Below the pieces are notes generated by a model. The model made no database searches, had not been told where the DNA came from, and saw nothing but the letters and a program-made list of their open reading frames with translations. Shown piece by piece: positions 39,121 through 53,600 of a DNA stretch of 64,000 nt; position 1 is the first letter of the stretch, and the number at the start of each line of letters is the position of its first letter. The translations under genes were made by a program, and so were the position numbers. This stretch comes from Clusia tigrina (taxonomy: Eukaryota; Arthropoda; Insecta; Diptera; Clusiidae): positions 240,343,889 to 240,407,888 of the forward strand of contig OV050030.1 in the NCBI GenBank assembly GCA_920105625.2, given 5' to 3'.

Positions 39121-40687
39121 GTACGTCCTACACCTATCAAAGTTTGCAACATACAAATGCTTGTAACTTTTTACTGGAGCGTCATAAAACCTTGAAATTT
39201 TGTAACAATAAAGTACTCGAGCCTCTGCTCAATTTAAGCTATCGCTCAAAGATATGCTACCCATGAGTCCCAAATCAAACGCTGATAAAACTTCAAATGG
39301 CCCTAACTTCTATACGGTACGTCCTACACCTATCAAAGTTTGCAATAGACAAATGCTTGTAACTTTTTACTGGAGCGTCATAAAATCTTGAAATTTTGTA
39401 ACAATAAAGTACTCGAGCCTCTTGTCAATTTAAGCTATCGCTCAAAGCTATGCTACCCTTGAGTCTCAAATCAAACACTGGTAAAACTTCAAATGGCCCT
39501 AACTTCTATACGGTACGTACTACACCTATCAAAGTTTGCAACATTCAAATGCTTGTAACTTTTTACTGGAGCGTCATAAAACCTTGAAATTTTGTAACAA
39601 TAAAGTACTCGAGCCTCTTGTCAATTTAAGCTATCGCTCAAAGCTATGCTACCCTTGTGTCCCAAATCAAACACCGATAAAACTTCAAATGGCCCTAACT
39701 TCTATACGGAACGTCCTACACCTATCAAAGTTTGCAACTTACAAAAGCTTGTAACTTTTTACTGGAGCGTCATAAAACCTTGAAATTTTGTAACAATAAA
39801 GTACTCGAGCGTCTTGTCAATTTAAGCTATCGCTCAAAGCTATGCTACCCTTGAGACCCAAATCAAACACTTATAGAACTTCAAATGGCCCTAACTTCTA
39901 TACGGTACGTCCTACACCTATCAAAGTTTGCAACATTCAAATGCTTGTAACTTTTTACTGGAGCGTCACAAAACCTTGAAATTTTGTAACAATAAAGTAC
40001 TCGAGCCTCTTGTCAATTTAAGCTATCGCTCAAAGCTATGCTACCCTTGATCCCAAATCAAACACTGGTAAAACTTCAAATGGCCCTAACTTCTATACGG
40101 TACGTCTTACACCTATCAAAGTTTGCAACAGACAAATGCTTGTAACTTTTTACTGCAGCGTCATAAAACCTTGAAATTTTGTAACAATAAAGTACTCGAG
40201 CCTCTTGTCAATTTAAGCTATCGCTCAAAGCTATGCTACCCTTGAGTCCCAAATCAAACACTGGTAAAACTTCAAATGGCCCTAACTTCTATACGGTACG
40301 TCCTACACCTATCAAAGTTTGCAACATTCAAATGCTTGTAACTTTTTACTGGAGCTTCATAAAACCTTGAAATTTTGTAACAATAAAGTACTCGAGCCTC
40401 TTGTCAATTTAAGCTATCGCTCAAAGCTATGCTACCCTTGTGTAGCAAATCAAACACTGGTAAAACTTCAAATGGGCCTAATTTCTATACGGAACGTCCT
40501 ACACCTATCAAAGTTTGCAACATACAAAAGCTTGTAACCTTTTACTGGAGCGTCATAAAACCTTGAAATTTTGTAACAATAAAGTACTCGGGCCTCTTGT
40601 CAATTTAAGTTATCGCTCACAGCTATGCTAACCTTGAGTCCCAAATCAAACACTGATAAAACTTCTAATGGCCCTAACTTCTAAACG
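39121..40687 (+). repeat. HOR block D, unit 1 (1567 bp, 8 monomers)
   Basis: This is the first of four full tandem copies. The period of 1567 is 8 x 196 minus one base lost where CTTGAGTCCC becomes CTTGATCCC (near 40050). Monomers in order are marked by: (1) CTCTGCTC with GATATGC; (2) AATAGAC with AAATCTTG and GAGTCTC; (3) CATTC with CACCGATA; (4) CTTACAAAAG with GAGCGTC; (5) GTCACAAAAC with TTGATCCC; (6) CAGAC with CTGCAG; (7) GAGCTTC with GTAGC; (8) GTAACCTTTT with CGGGCCTC, CTCACAGC and TTCTAAACGG. This copy alone has CCCATGAG near 39262. Confidence 0.93.
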
Positions 40688-42254
40688 GTACGTCCTACAC
40701 CTATCAAAGTTTGCAACATACAAATGCTTGTAACTTTTTACTGGAGCGTCATAAAACCTTGAAATTTTGTAACAATAAAGTACTCGAGCCTCTGCAAAAT
40801 TTAAGCTATCGCTCAAAGATATGCTACCCTTGAGTCCCAAATCAAACGCTGATAAAACTTCAAATGGCCCTAACTTCTATACGGTACGTCCTACACCTAT
40901 CAAAGTTTGCAATAGACAAATGATTGTAACTTTTTACTGGAGCGTCATAAAATCTTGAAATTTTGTAACAATAAAGTACTCGAGCCTCTTGTCAATTTAA
41001 GCTATCGCTCAAAGCTATGCTACCCTTGAGTCTCAAATCAAACACTGGTAAAACTTCAAATGGCCCTAACTTCTATACGGTACGTACTACACCTATCAAA
41101 GTTTGCAACATTCAAATGCTTGTAACTTTTTACTGGAGCGTCATAAAACCTTGAAATTTTGTAACAATAAAGTACTCGAGCCTCTTGTCAATTTAAGCTA
41201 TCGCTCAAAGCTATGCTACCCTTGTGTCCCAAATCAAACACCGATAAAACTTCAAATGGCCCTAACTTCTATACGGAACGTCCTACACCTATCAAAGTTT
41301 GCAACTTACAAAAGCTTGTAACTTTTTACTGGAGCGTCATAAAACCTTGAAATTTTGTAACAATAAAGTACTCGAGCGTCTTGTCAATTTAAGCTATCGC
41401 TCAAAGCTATGCTACCCTTGAGACCCAAATCAAACACTTATAGAACTTCAAATGGCCCTAACTTCTATACGGTACGTCCTACACCTATCAAAGTTTGCAA
41501 CATTCAAATGCTTGTAACTTTTTACTGGAGCGTCACAAAACCTTGAAATTTTGTAACAATAAAGTACTCGAGCCTCTTGTCAATTTAAGCTATCGCTCAA
41601 AGCTATGCTACCCTTGATCCCAAATCAAACACTGGTAAAACTTCAAATGGCCCTAACTTCTATACGGTACGTCTTACACCTATCAAAGTTTGCAACAGAC
41701 AAATGCTTGTAACTTTTTACTGCAGCGTCATAAAACCTTGAAATTTTGTAACAATAAAGTACTCGAGCCTCTTGTCAATTTAAGCTATCGCTCAAAGCTA
41801 TGCTACCCTTGAGTCCCAAATCAAACACTGGTAAAACTTCAAATGGCCCTAACTTCTATACGGTACGTCCTACACCTATCAAAGTTTGCAACATTCAAAT
41901 GCTTGTAACTTTTTACTGGAGCTTCATAAAACCTTGAAATTTTGTAACAATAAAGTACTCGAGCCTCTTGTCAATTTAAGCTATCGCTCAAAGCTATGCT
42001 ACCCTTGTGTAGCAAATCAAACACTGGTAAAACTTCAAATGGGCCTAATTTCTATACGGAACGTCCTACACCTATCAAAGTTTGCAACATACAAAAGCTT
42101 GTAACCTTTTACTGGAGCGTCATAAAACCTTGAAATTTTGTAACAATAAAGTACTCGGGCCTCTTGTCAATTTAAGTTATCGCTCACAGCTATGCTAACC
42201 TTGAGTCCCAAATCAAACACTGATAAAACTTCTAATGGCCCTAACTTCTAAACG
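40688..42254 (+). repeat. HOR block D, unit 2
   Basis: Same 8-monomer order as unit 1 at offset 1567. Private differences include CTCTGCAAAA near 40792 (others CTCTGCTCAA) and ATGATTG near 40921. Confidence 0.93.
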
Positions 42255-43821
42255 GTACGTCCTACACCTATCAAAGTTTGCAACATACAAATGCTTGTAA
42301 CTTTTTACTGGAGCGTCATAAAACCTTGAAATTTTGTAACAATAAAGTACTCGAGCCTCTGCTCAATTTAAGCTATCGCTCAAAGATATGCTACCCTTGA
42401 GTCCCAAATCAAACGCTGATAAAACTTCAAATGGCCCTAACTTCTATACGGTACGTCCTACACCTATCAAAGTTTGCAATAGACAAATGCTTGTAACTTT
42501 TTACTGGAGCGTCATAAAATCTTGAAATTTTGTAACAATAAAGTACTCGAGCCTCTTGTCAATTTAAGCTATCGCTCAAAGCTATGCTACCCTTGAGTCT
42601 CAAATCAAACACTGGTAAAACTTCAAATGGCCCTAACTTCTATACGGTACGTACTACACCTATCAAAGTTTGCAACATTCAAATGCTTGTAACTTTTTAC
42701 TGGAGCGTCATAAAACCTTGAAATTTTGTAACAATAAAGTACTCGAGCCTCTTGTCAATTTAAGCTATCGCTCAAAGCTATGCTACCCTTGTGTCCCAAA
42801 TCAAACACCGATAAAACTTCAAATGGCCCTAACTTCTATACGGAACGTCCTACACCTATCAAAGTTTGCAACTTACAAAAGCTTGTAACTTTTTACTGGA
42901 GCGTCATAAAACCTTGAAATTTTGTAACAATAAAGTACTCGAGCGTCTTGTCAATTTAAGCTATCGCTCAAAGCTATGCTACCCTTGAGACCCAAATCAA
43001 ACACTTATAGAACTTCAAATGGCCCTAACTTCTATACGGTACGTCCTACACCTATCAAAGTTTGCAACATTCGAATGCTTGTAACTTTTTACTGGAGCGT
43101 CACAAAACCTTGAAATTTTGTAACAATAAAGTACTCGAGCCTCTTGTCAATTTAAGCTATCGCTCAAAGCTATGCTACCCTTGATCCCAAATCAAACATT
43201 GGTAAAACTTCAAATGGCCCTAACTTCTATACGGTACGTCTTACACCTATCAAAGTTTGCAACAGACAAATGCTTGTAACTTTTTACTGCAGCGTCATAA
43301 AACCTTGAAATTTTGTAACAATAAAGTACTCGAGCCTCTTGTCAATTTAAGCTATCGCTCAAAGCTATGCTACCCTTGAGTCCCAAATCAAACACTGGTA
43401 AAACTTCAAATGGCCCTAACTTCTATACGGTACGTCCTACACCTATCAAAGTTTGCAACATTCAAATGCTTGTAACTTTTTACTGGAGCTTCATAAAACC
43501 TTGAAATTTTGTAACAATAAAGTACTCGAGCCTCTTGTCAATTTAAGCTATCGCTCAAAGCTATGCTACCCTTGTGTAGCAAATCAAACACTGGTAAAAC
43601 TTCAAATGGGCCTAATTTCTATACGGAACGTCCTACACCTATCAAAGTTTGCAACATACAAAAGCTTGTAACCTTTTACTGGAGCGTCATAAAACCTTGA
43701 AATTTTGTAACAATAAAGTACTCGGGCCTCTTGTCAATTTAAGTTATCGCTCACAGCTATGCTAACCTTGAGTCCCAAATCAAACACTGATAAAACTTCT
43801 AATGGCCCTAGCTTCTAAACG
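42255..43821 (+). repeat. HOR block D, unit 3
   Basis: Same 8-monomer order at offset 1567. Private differences include CATTCGAATG near 43072, AACATTGGT near 43197 and CCTAGCTTC near 43810. Confidence 0.93.
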
Positions 43822-45388
43822 GTACGTCCTACACCTATCAAAGTTTGCAACATACAAATGCTTGTAACTTTTTACTGGAGCGTCATAAAACCTTGAAATT
43901 TTGTAACAATAAAGTACTCGAGCCTCTGCTCAATTTAAGCTATCGCTCAAAGATATGCTACCCTTGAGTCCCAAATCAAACGCTGATAAAACTTCAAATG
44001 GCCCTAACTTCTATACGGTACGTCCTACACCTATCAAAGTTTGCAATAGACAAATGCTTGTAACTTTTTACTGGAGCGTCATAAAATCTTGAAATTTTGT
44101 AACAATAAAGTACTCGAGCCTCTTGTCAATTTAAGCTATCGCTCAAAGCTATGCTACCCTTGAGTCTCAAATCAAACACTGGTAAAACTTCAAATGGCCC
44201 TAACTTCTATACGGTACGTACTACACCTATCAAAGTTTGCAACATTCAAATGCTTGTAACTTTTTACTGGAGCGTCATAAAACCTTGAAATTTTGTAACA
44301 ATAAAGTACTCGAGCCTCTTGTCAATTTAAGCTATCGCTCAAAGCTATGCTACCCTTGTGTCCCAAATCAAACACCGATAAAACTTCAAATGGCCCTAAC
44401 TTCTATACGGAACGTCCTACACCTATCAAAGTTTGCAACTTACAAAAGCTTGTAACTTTTTACTGGAGCGTCATAAAACCTTGAAATTTTGTAACAATAA
44501 AGTACTCGAGCGTCTTGTCAATTTAAGCTATCGCTCAAAGCTATGCTACCCTTGAGACCCAAATCAAACACTTATAGAACTTCAAATGGCCCTAACTTCT
44601 ATACGGTACGTCCTACACCTATCAAAGTTTGCAACATTCAAATGCTTGTAACTTTTTACTGGAGCGTCACAAAACCTTGAAATTTTGTAACAATAAAGTA
44701 CTCGAGCCTCTTGTCAATTTAAGCTATCGCTCAAAGCTATGCTACCCTTGATCCCAAATCAAACACTGGTAAAACTTCAAATGGCCCTAACTTCTATACG
44801 GTACGTCTTACACCTATCAAAGTTTGCAACAGACAAATGCTTGTACCTTTTTACTGCAGCGTCATAAAACCTTGAAATTTTGTAACAATAAAGTACTCGA
44901 GCCTCTTGTCAATTTAAGCTATCGCTCAAAGCTATGCTACCCTTGAGTCCCAAATCAAACACTGGTAAAACTTCAAATGGCCCTAACTTCTATACGGTAC
45001 GTCCTACACCTATCAAAGTTTGCAACATTCAAATGCTTGTAACTTTTTACTGGAGCTTCATAAAACCTTGAAATTTTGTAACAATAAAGTACTCGAGCCT
45101 CTTGTCAATTTAAGCTATCGCTCAAAGCTATGCTACCCTTGTGTAGCAAATCAAACACTGGTAAAACTTCAAATGGGCCTAATTTCTATACGGAAAGTCC
45201 TACACCTATCAAAGTTTGCAACATACAAAAGCTTGTAACCTTTTACTGGAGCGTCATAAAACCTTGAAATTTTGTAACAATAAAGTACTCGGGCCTCTTG
45301 TCAATTTAAGTTATCGCTCACAGCTATGCTAACCTTGAGTCCCAAATCAAACACTGATAAAACTTCTAATGGCCCTAACTTCTAAACG
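43822..45388 (+). repeat. HOR block D, unit 4
   Basis: Same 8-monomer order at offset 1567. Private differences include GTACCTTTTT near 44845 and GGAAAGTCC near 45194. Confidence 0.93.
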
Positions 45389-46600
45389 GTACGTCCTACA
45401 CCTATCAAAGTTTGCAACATACAAATGCTTGTAACTTTTACTGGAGCGTCATAAAACCTTGAAATTTTGTAACAATAAAGTACTCGAGCCTCTGCTCAAT
45501 TTAAGCTATCGCTCAAAGATATGCTACCCTTGAGTCCCAAATCAAACGCTGATAAAACTTCAAATGGCCCTAACTTCTATACGGTACGTCCTACACCTAT
45601 CAAAGTTTGCAATAGACAAATGCTTGTAACTTTTTACTGGAGCGTCATAAAATCTTGAAATTTTGTAACAATAAAGTACTCGAGCCTCTTGTCAATTTAA
45701 GCTATCGCTCAAAGCTATGCTACCCTTGAGTCTCAAATCAAACACTGGTAAAACTTCAAATGGCCCTAACTTCTATACGGTACGTACTACACCTATCAAA
45801 GTTTGCAACATTCAAATGCTTGTAACTTTTTACTGGAGCGTCATAAAACCTTGAAATTTTGTAACAATAAAGTACTCGAGCCTCTTGTCAATTTAAGCTA
45901 TCGCTCAAAGCTATGCTACCCTTGTGTCCCAAATCAAACACCGATAAAACTTCAAATGGCCCTAACTTCTATACGGAACGTCCTACACCTATCAAAGTTT
46001 GCAACTTACAAAAGCTTGTAACTTTTTACTGGAGCGTCATAAAACCTTGAAATTTTGTAACAATAAAGTACTCGAGCGTCTTGTCAATTTAAGCTATCGC
46101 TCAAAGCTATGCTACCCTTGAGACCCAAATCAAACACTTATAGAACTTCAAATGGCCCTAACTTCTATACGGTACGTCTTACACCTATCAAAGTTTGCAA
46201 CAGACAAATGCTTGTAACTTTTTACTGCAGCGTCATAAAACCTTGAAATTTTGTAACAATAAAGTACTCGAGCCTCTTGTCAATTTAAGCTATCGCTCAA
46301 AGCTATGCTACCCTTGAGTCCCAAATCAAACACTGATAAAACTTCAAATGGCCCTAACTTCTATACGGTACGTCCTACACCTATCAAAGTTTGCAACATT
46401 CAAATGCTTGTAACTTTTTACTGGAGCTTCATAAAACCTTGAAATTTTGTAACAATAAAGTACTCGAGCCTCTTGTCAATTTAAGCTATCGCTCAAAGCT
46501 ATGCTACCCTTGTGTAGCAAATGAAACACTGGTAAAACTTCAAATGGGCCTAATTTCTATACGGAACGTCCTACACCTATCAAAGTTTGCAACATACAAA
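45389..46600 (+). repeat. HOR block D, unit 5 (degraded, one monomer missing)
   Basis: The unit starts as unit 4 but has a 1-bp loss in the T run at 45436-45439. At about 46170 monomer 4 is followed directly by monomer 6, so the 195-bp TTGATCCC monomer is missing. Monomer 7 (near 46510) has AAATGAAAC. After about 46600 the expected monomer 8 is replaced by another class. Terminal units of HOR blocks are commonly the most degraded. Confidence 0.87.
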
Positions 46601-46960
46601 AGCTTGTAACTTTTTACTGGAGCGTCATAAAACCTTGAATTTTTGTAACAATAAAGTACTCGAGCCTCTTGTCAATTTAAGCTATCGCTCAAAGCTTTGC
46701 TACCCGTGAGACCCAAATCAAACACTTATAGAACTTCAAATGGCCCTTACTTCTATACGGTACGTCCAACACCTATCAAAGTTTGCAACATTCAAATGCT
46801 TGTAACTTTTTACTGGAGCGTCATAAAACCTTGAAATTTTGTAACAATAAAGTACTCGAGCCTCTTGTCAATTTAAGCTATCGCTCAAAGCTATGCTACC
46901 CTCTAGTCCCAAATCAAACAATGATAAAACTTCAAATGACCCTAACTTCTATACGGTACG
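46600..46960 (+). repeat. Junction monomers between blocks D and E
   Basis: About two monomers resemble region C and block F classes (GCTTTGCTACC with GAGACCC, then CCCTCTAGTCCC with ATGACCC). They carry private changes: CTTGAATTTTTG, CCCGTGAG and GTCCAACACC. They belong to neither flanking unit. Confidence 0.7.
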
Positions 46961-49900
46961 TCCTCTACCTATCAAAGTTTGCAACATACAATTGCTTGTA
47001 ACTTTTTACTGGAGCGTCATAAAACCTTGAAATTTTATAACAATAAAGTACTCGAGCCTCTTGTCAATTTAAGTTATCGCTCAAAGCTATACTACCCTTG
47101 AGTCCGAAATCAAACACTGATAAAACTTCAAATGGCCCTAACTTCTATACGGTACGTCCTACACCTATCAAAGTTTGCAACATACAAACGCTTGTAACTT
47201 TTTACTGCAGCGTCATAAAACCTTGAAATTTTGAAACATTAAAGTACTCGAGCCTCTTGTCAATTTAAGCTATCGCTCAAAGCTATGCTACCCTTAAGTC
47301 CCAAATCAAACACTGAAAAAACTTCAAAAGGCCCTAACTTATATACGGTACGTCCTACACCTATCAAAGTTTGCAACATACAAATGCTTGTAACTTTTTA
47401 CTGGAGCGTCATAAAACCTTGAAATTTTGTAACAATAAAGTACTCGAGCCTCTGCTCAATTTAAGCTATCGCTCAAAGATATGCTACCCTTGAGTCCCAA
47501 ATCAAACGCTGATAAAACTTCAAATGGCCCTAACTTCTATACGGTACGTCCTACACCTATCAAATTTTGCAATAGACAAATGCTTGTAACTTTTTACTGG
47601 AGCGTCATAAAATCTTGAAATTTTGTAACAATAAAGTACTCGAGCCTCTTGTCAATTTAAGCTATCGCTCAAAGCTATGCTACCCTTGTGTCCCAAATCA
47701 AACACCGATAAAACTTCAAATGGCCCTAACTTCTATACGGAACGTCCTACACCTATCAAAGTTTGCAACATTCAAATGCTTGTAACTTTTTACTGGAGCG
47801 TCATAAAACCTTGAAATTTTGTAACAATAAAGTACTCGAGCCTCTTGTCAATTTAAGCTATCGCTCAAAGCTATGCTAACCTTGTGTCCCAAATCAAACA
47901 CCGATAAAATTTCAAATGGCCCTAACTTCTATACGGAACATCCTACACCTATCAAAGTTTGCAACTTACAAAAGCTTGTAACTTTTTACTGGAGCGTCAT
48001 AAAACCTTGAAATTTGGTAACAATAAAGTACTCGAGCGTCTTGTCAATTTAAGCTATCGCTCAAAGCTATGCTACCCTTGAGACCCAAATCAAACACTTA
48101 TAGAACTTCAAATGGCCCTAACTTCTATACGGTACGTCCTACACCTATCAAAGTTTGCAACATTCAAATGCTTGTAACTTTTTACTGGAGCGTCATAAAA
48201 CCTTGAAATTTTGTAACAATAAAGTACTCGAGCCTCTTGTCAATTTAAGCTATCGCTCAAAGCTATGCTACCCTTGAGTCCCAAATCAAACACTGGTAAA
48301 ACTTCAAATGGCCCTAACTTCTATACGGTACGTCTTACACCTATCAAAGTTTGCAACAGACAAATGCTTGTAACTTTTTACTGGAGCTTCATAAAACCTT
48401 GAAATTTTGTAACAATAAAGTACTCGAGCCTCTTGTCAATTTAAGCTATCGCTCAAACCTATGCTACCCTCTAGTCCCAAATCAAACAATGATAAAACTT
48501 CAAATGACCCTAACTTCTATACGGTACGTCCTATACCTATCAAAGTTTGCAACATTCAAATGCTTGTAACTTTTTACTGGAGCTTCATAAAACCTTGAAA
48601 TTTTGTAGCAATAAAGTACTCGAGCCTCTTGTCAATTTAAGCTATCGCTCAAAGCTATGCTACCCTCTAGTCCCAAATCAAACAATGATAAAACTTCAAA
48701 TGACCCTAACTTCTATACGGTCCGTCCTATACCTATCAAAGTTTGCAACATACAAATGCTTGTAACTTTTTACTGGAGCGTCATAAAACCTTGAAATTTT
48801 ATAACAATAAAGTACTCGAGCCTCTTGTCAATTTAAGTTATCGCTCAAAGCTATGCTACCCTTGAGTCCGAAATCAAACACTGATAAAACTTCAAATGGC
48901 CCTAACTTCTATACGGTACGTCCTACACCTATCAAAGTTTGCAACATACAAACGCTTGTAACTTTTTACTGCAGCGTCATAAAACCTTGAAATTTTGAAA
49001 CATTAAAGTACTCGAGCCTCTTGTCAATTTAAGCTATCGCTCAAAGCTATGCTACCCTTAAGTCCCAAATCAAACACTGAATAAACTTCAAAAGGCCCTA
49101 ACTTATATACGGTACGTCCTACACCTATCAAAGTTTGCAACATACAAATGCTTGTAACTTTTTACTGGAGCGTCATAAAACCTTGAAATTTTGTAACAAT
49201 AAAGTACTCGAGCCTCTGCTCAATTTAAGCTATCGCTCAAAGATATGCTACCCTTGAGTCCCAAATCAAACGCTGATAAAACTTCAAATGGCCCTAACTT
49301 CTATACGGTACGTCCTACACCTATCAAATTTTGCAATAGACAAATGCTTGTAACTTTTTACTGGAGCGTCATAAAATCTTGAAATTTTGTAACAATAAAG
49401 TACTCGAGCCTCTTGTCAATTTAAGCTATCGCTCAAAGCTATGCTACCCTTGTGTCCCAAATCAAACACCGATAAAACTTCAAATGGCCCTAACTTCTAT
49501 ACGGAACGTCCTACACCTATCAAAGTTTGCAACATTCAAATGCTTGTAACTTTTTACTGGAGCGTCATAAAACCTTGAAATTTTGTAACAATAAAGTACT
49601 CGAGCCTCTTGTCAATTTAAGCTATCGCTCAAAGCTATGCTAACCTTGTGTCCCAAATCAAACACCGATAAAATTTCAAATGGCCCTAACTTCTATACGG
49701 AACATCCTACACCTATCAAAGTTTGCAACTTACAAAAGCTTGTAACTTTTTACTGGAGCGTCATAAAACCTTGAAATTTGGTAACAATAAAGTACTCGAG
49801 CGTCTTGTCAATTTAAGCTATCGCTCAAAGCTATGCTACCCTTGAGACCCAAATCAAACACTTATAGAACTTCAAATGGCCCTAACTTCTATACGGTACG

Positions 49901-50690
49901 TCCTACACCTATCAAAGTTTGCAACATTCAAATGCTTGTAACTTTTTACTGGAGCGTCATAAAACCTTGAAATTTTGTAACAATAAAGTACTCGAGCCTC
50001 TTGTCAATTTAAGCTATCGCTCAAAGCTATGCTACCCTTGAGTCCCAAATCAAACACTGGTAAAACTTCAAATGGCCCTAACTTCTATACGGTACGTCTT
50101 ACACCTATCAAAGTTTGCAACAGACAAATGCTTGTAACTTTTTACTGGAGCTTCATAAAACCTTGAAATTTTGTAACAATAAAGTACTCGAGCCTCTTGT
50201 CAATTTAAGCTATCGCTCAAACCTATGCTACCCTCTAGTCCCAAATCAAACAATGATAAAACTTCAAATGACCCTAACTTCTATACGGTACGTCCTATAC
50301 CTATCAAAGTTTGCAACATTCAAATGCTTGTAACTTTTTACTGGAGCTTCATAAAACCTTGAAATTTTGTAGCAATAAAGTACTCGAGCCTCTTGTCAAT
50401 TTAAGCTATCGCTCAAAGCTATGCTACCCTCTAGTCCCAAATCAAACAATGATAAAACTTCAAATGACCCTAACTTCTATACGGTCCGTCCTATACCTAT
50501 CAAAGTTTGCAACATACAAATGATTGTAACTTTTTACTGGAGCGTCATAAAACCTTGAAATTTTATAACAATAAAGTACTCGAGCCTCTTGTCAATTTAA
50601 GTTATCGCTCAAAGCTATGCTACCCTTGAGTCCGAAATCAAACACTGATAAAACTTCAAATGGCCCTAACTTCTATACGGTACGTCCTAC
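46960..50690 (+). repeat. HOR block E: 1764-bp (9-monomer) unit, about two copies
   Basis: Sequence from about 46960 recurs at offset 1764 bp. Markers at both sites are CCCTTAAGTCCC (47293 and 49057), CAAATTTTGCAATAG, GATAAAATTTC, GGAACATCC, AAATTTGGTAAC, CTCAAACCTATGC and TTGTAGCAATAAAG. It has the same length as the region C 9-mer but a different monomer order, so it is an independent unit. The second copy runs into block F near 50580-50690. Confidence 0.9.
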
Positions 50691-53600
50691 ACCTTTCAAA
50701 GTTTGCAACATACAAACGCTTGTAACTTTTTACTGCAGCGTCATAAAACCTTGAAATTTTGTAACAATAAAGTACTCGAGCCTCTTGTCAATTTAAGCTA
50801 TCGCTCAAAGCTATGCTACCCTTGAGTCCCAAATCAAACACTGGTAAAACTTCAAATGGCCCTAACTTCTATACGGTACGTCTTACACCTATCAAAGTTT
50901 GCAACAGACAAATGCTTGTAACTTTTTACTGCAGCGTCATAAAACCTTGAAATTTTGTAACAATAAAGTACTCGAGCCTCTTGTCAATTTAAGCTATCGC
51001 TCAAAGCTATGCTACCCTTGAGTCCCAAATCAAACACTGGTAAAACTTCAAATGGCCCTAACTTCTATACGGTACGTCCTACACCTATCAAAGTTTGCAA
51101 CATTCAAATGCTTGTAACTTTTTACTGGAGCTTCATAAAACCTTGAAATTTTGTAACAATAAAGTACTCGAGCCTCTTGTCAATTTAAGCTATCGCTCAA
51201 AGCTATGCTACCCTTGTGTACCAAATAAAACACTGATAAAACTATAAATGGGCCTAATTTCTATACGGAACGTCCTACACCTATCAAAGTTTGCAACATA
51301 CTAAAGCTTGTAACTTTCTACTGGAGCTTCATAAAACCTTGAAATTTTGTAACAATAAAGTACTCGAGCCTCTTGTCAATTTAAGCTATCGCTCAAAGCT
51401 ATGCTACCCTTGTGTACCAAATCAAACACTGGTAAAACTTCAAATGGCCCTAACTTCTATACGGAACGTCCTACACCTATCAAAGTTTGCAACATACAAA
51501 AGCTTGTAACTTTTTACTGGAGCGTCATAAAACCTTGAAATTTTGTAACAATAAAGTACTCGAAAATCTTGTCAATTTAAGCTATCGCTCAAAGCTTTGC
51601 TACCCTTGAGACCCAAATCAAACACTTATAGAACTTCAAATGGTCCTTACTTCTATACGGTACGTCCTACACCTATCAAAGTTTGCAACATTCAAATGCT
51701 TGTAACTTTTTACTGGAGCGTCATAAAACCTTGAAATTTTGTAACAATAAAGTACTCGAGCCTCTTGTCAATTTAAGCTATCGCTCAAAGCTATGCTACC
51801 CTTGTGTGCCAAATCAAACACTGGTAAAACTTCAAATGGCCCTAACTTCTATACGGTACGTCCTACACCTATCAAAGTTTGCAACATTCAAATGCTTGTA
51901 ACTTTTTACTGGAACTTCATAAAACCTTGAAATTTTGTAACAATAAAGTACTCGAGCCTCTTGTCAATTTAAGCTATCGCTCAAAGCTATGCTACCCTTG
52001 TGTACCAAATCAAACACTGATAAAACTTCAAATGGGCCTAATTTCTATACGGAACGTCCTACACCTATCAAAGTTTGCAACATACAAAAGCTTGTAACTT
52101 TTTACTGGAGCGTCATAAAACCTTGAAATTTTGTAACAATAAAGTACTCGAGCCTCTTGTCAATTTAAGCTATCGCTCAAAGCTTTGCTACCCTTGAGAC
52201 CCAAATCAAACACTTATAGAACTTCAAATGGCCCTTACTTCTATACGGTACGTCCTACACCTATCAAAGTTTGCAACATTCAAATGCTTGTAACTTTTTA
52301 CTGGAGCGTCATAAAACCTTGAAATTTTGTAACAATAAAGTACTCGAGCCTCTTGTCAATTTAAGTTATCGCTCAAAGCTATGCTACCCTCTAGTCCCAA
52401 ATCAAACAATGATAAAACTTCAAATGACCCTAACTTCTATACGGTACGTCCTATACCTATCAAAGTTTGCAACATACAAATGCTTGTAACTTTTTACTGG
52501 AGCGTCATAAAACCTTGAAATTTTATAACAATAAAGTACTCGAGCCTCTTGTCAATTTAAGTTATCGGTCAAAGCTATGCTACCCTTGAGTCCGAAATCA
52601 AACACTGATAAAACTTCAAATGGCCCTAACTTCTATACGGTACGTCCTACACCTATCAAAGTTTGCAACATACAAACGCTTGTAACTTTTTACTGCAGCG
52701 TCATAAAACCTTGAAATTTTGAAACATTAAAGTACTCGAGCCTCTTGTCAATTTAAGCTATCGCTCAAAGCTATGCTACCCTTGAGTCCCAAATCAAACA
52801 CTGAATAAACTTCAAAAGGCCCTAACTTATATACGGTACGTCCTACACCTATTAAAGTTTGCAACATACAAACGCTTGTAACTTTTTACTGGAGCGTCAT
52901 AAAACCTTGAAATTTTGTAACAATAAAGTACTCGAGCCTCTTGTCAATTTTAGTTATCGCTCAAAGCTATGCTACCCTCTAGTCCCAAATCAAACGCTGA
53001 TAAAACTTCAAATGGCCCTAACTTCTATACGGTACGTCCTACACGTATCAAAGTTTGCAATAGACAAATGCTTGTAACTTTTTACTGGAGCGTCATAAAA
53101 TCTTGAAATTTTGTAACAATAAAGTACTCGAGCCTCTTGTCAATTTAAGCTATCGCTCAAAGCTATGCTACCCTTGAGTCCCAAATCAAACACTGGTAAA
53201 ACTTCAAATGGCCCTAACTTCTATACGGTACGTCCTACACCTATCAAAGTTTGCAATAGACAAATGCTTGTAACTTTTTACTGGAGCGTCATAAAATCTT
53301 GAAATTTTGTAACAATAAAGTACTCGAGCCTCTTGTCAATTTAAGCTATCGCTCAAAGCTATGCTACCCTTGTGTCCCAAATCAAACACCGATAAAACTT
53401 CAAATGGCCCTAACTTCTATACGGAACGTCCTACACCTATCAAAGTTTGCAACATTCAAATGCTTGTAACTTTTTACTGGAGCGTCATAAAACCTTGAAA
53501 TTTTGTAACAATAAAGTACTCGAGCCTCTTGTCAATTTAAGCTATCGCTCAAAGCTATGCTACCCTTGAGTCCCAAATCAAACACTGGTAAAACTTCAAA

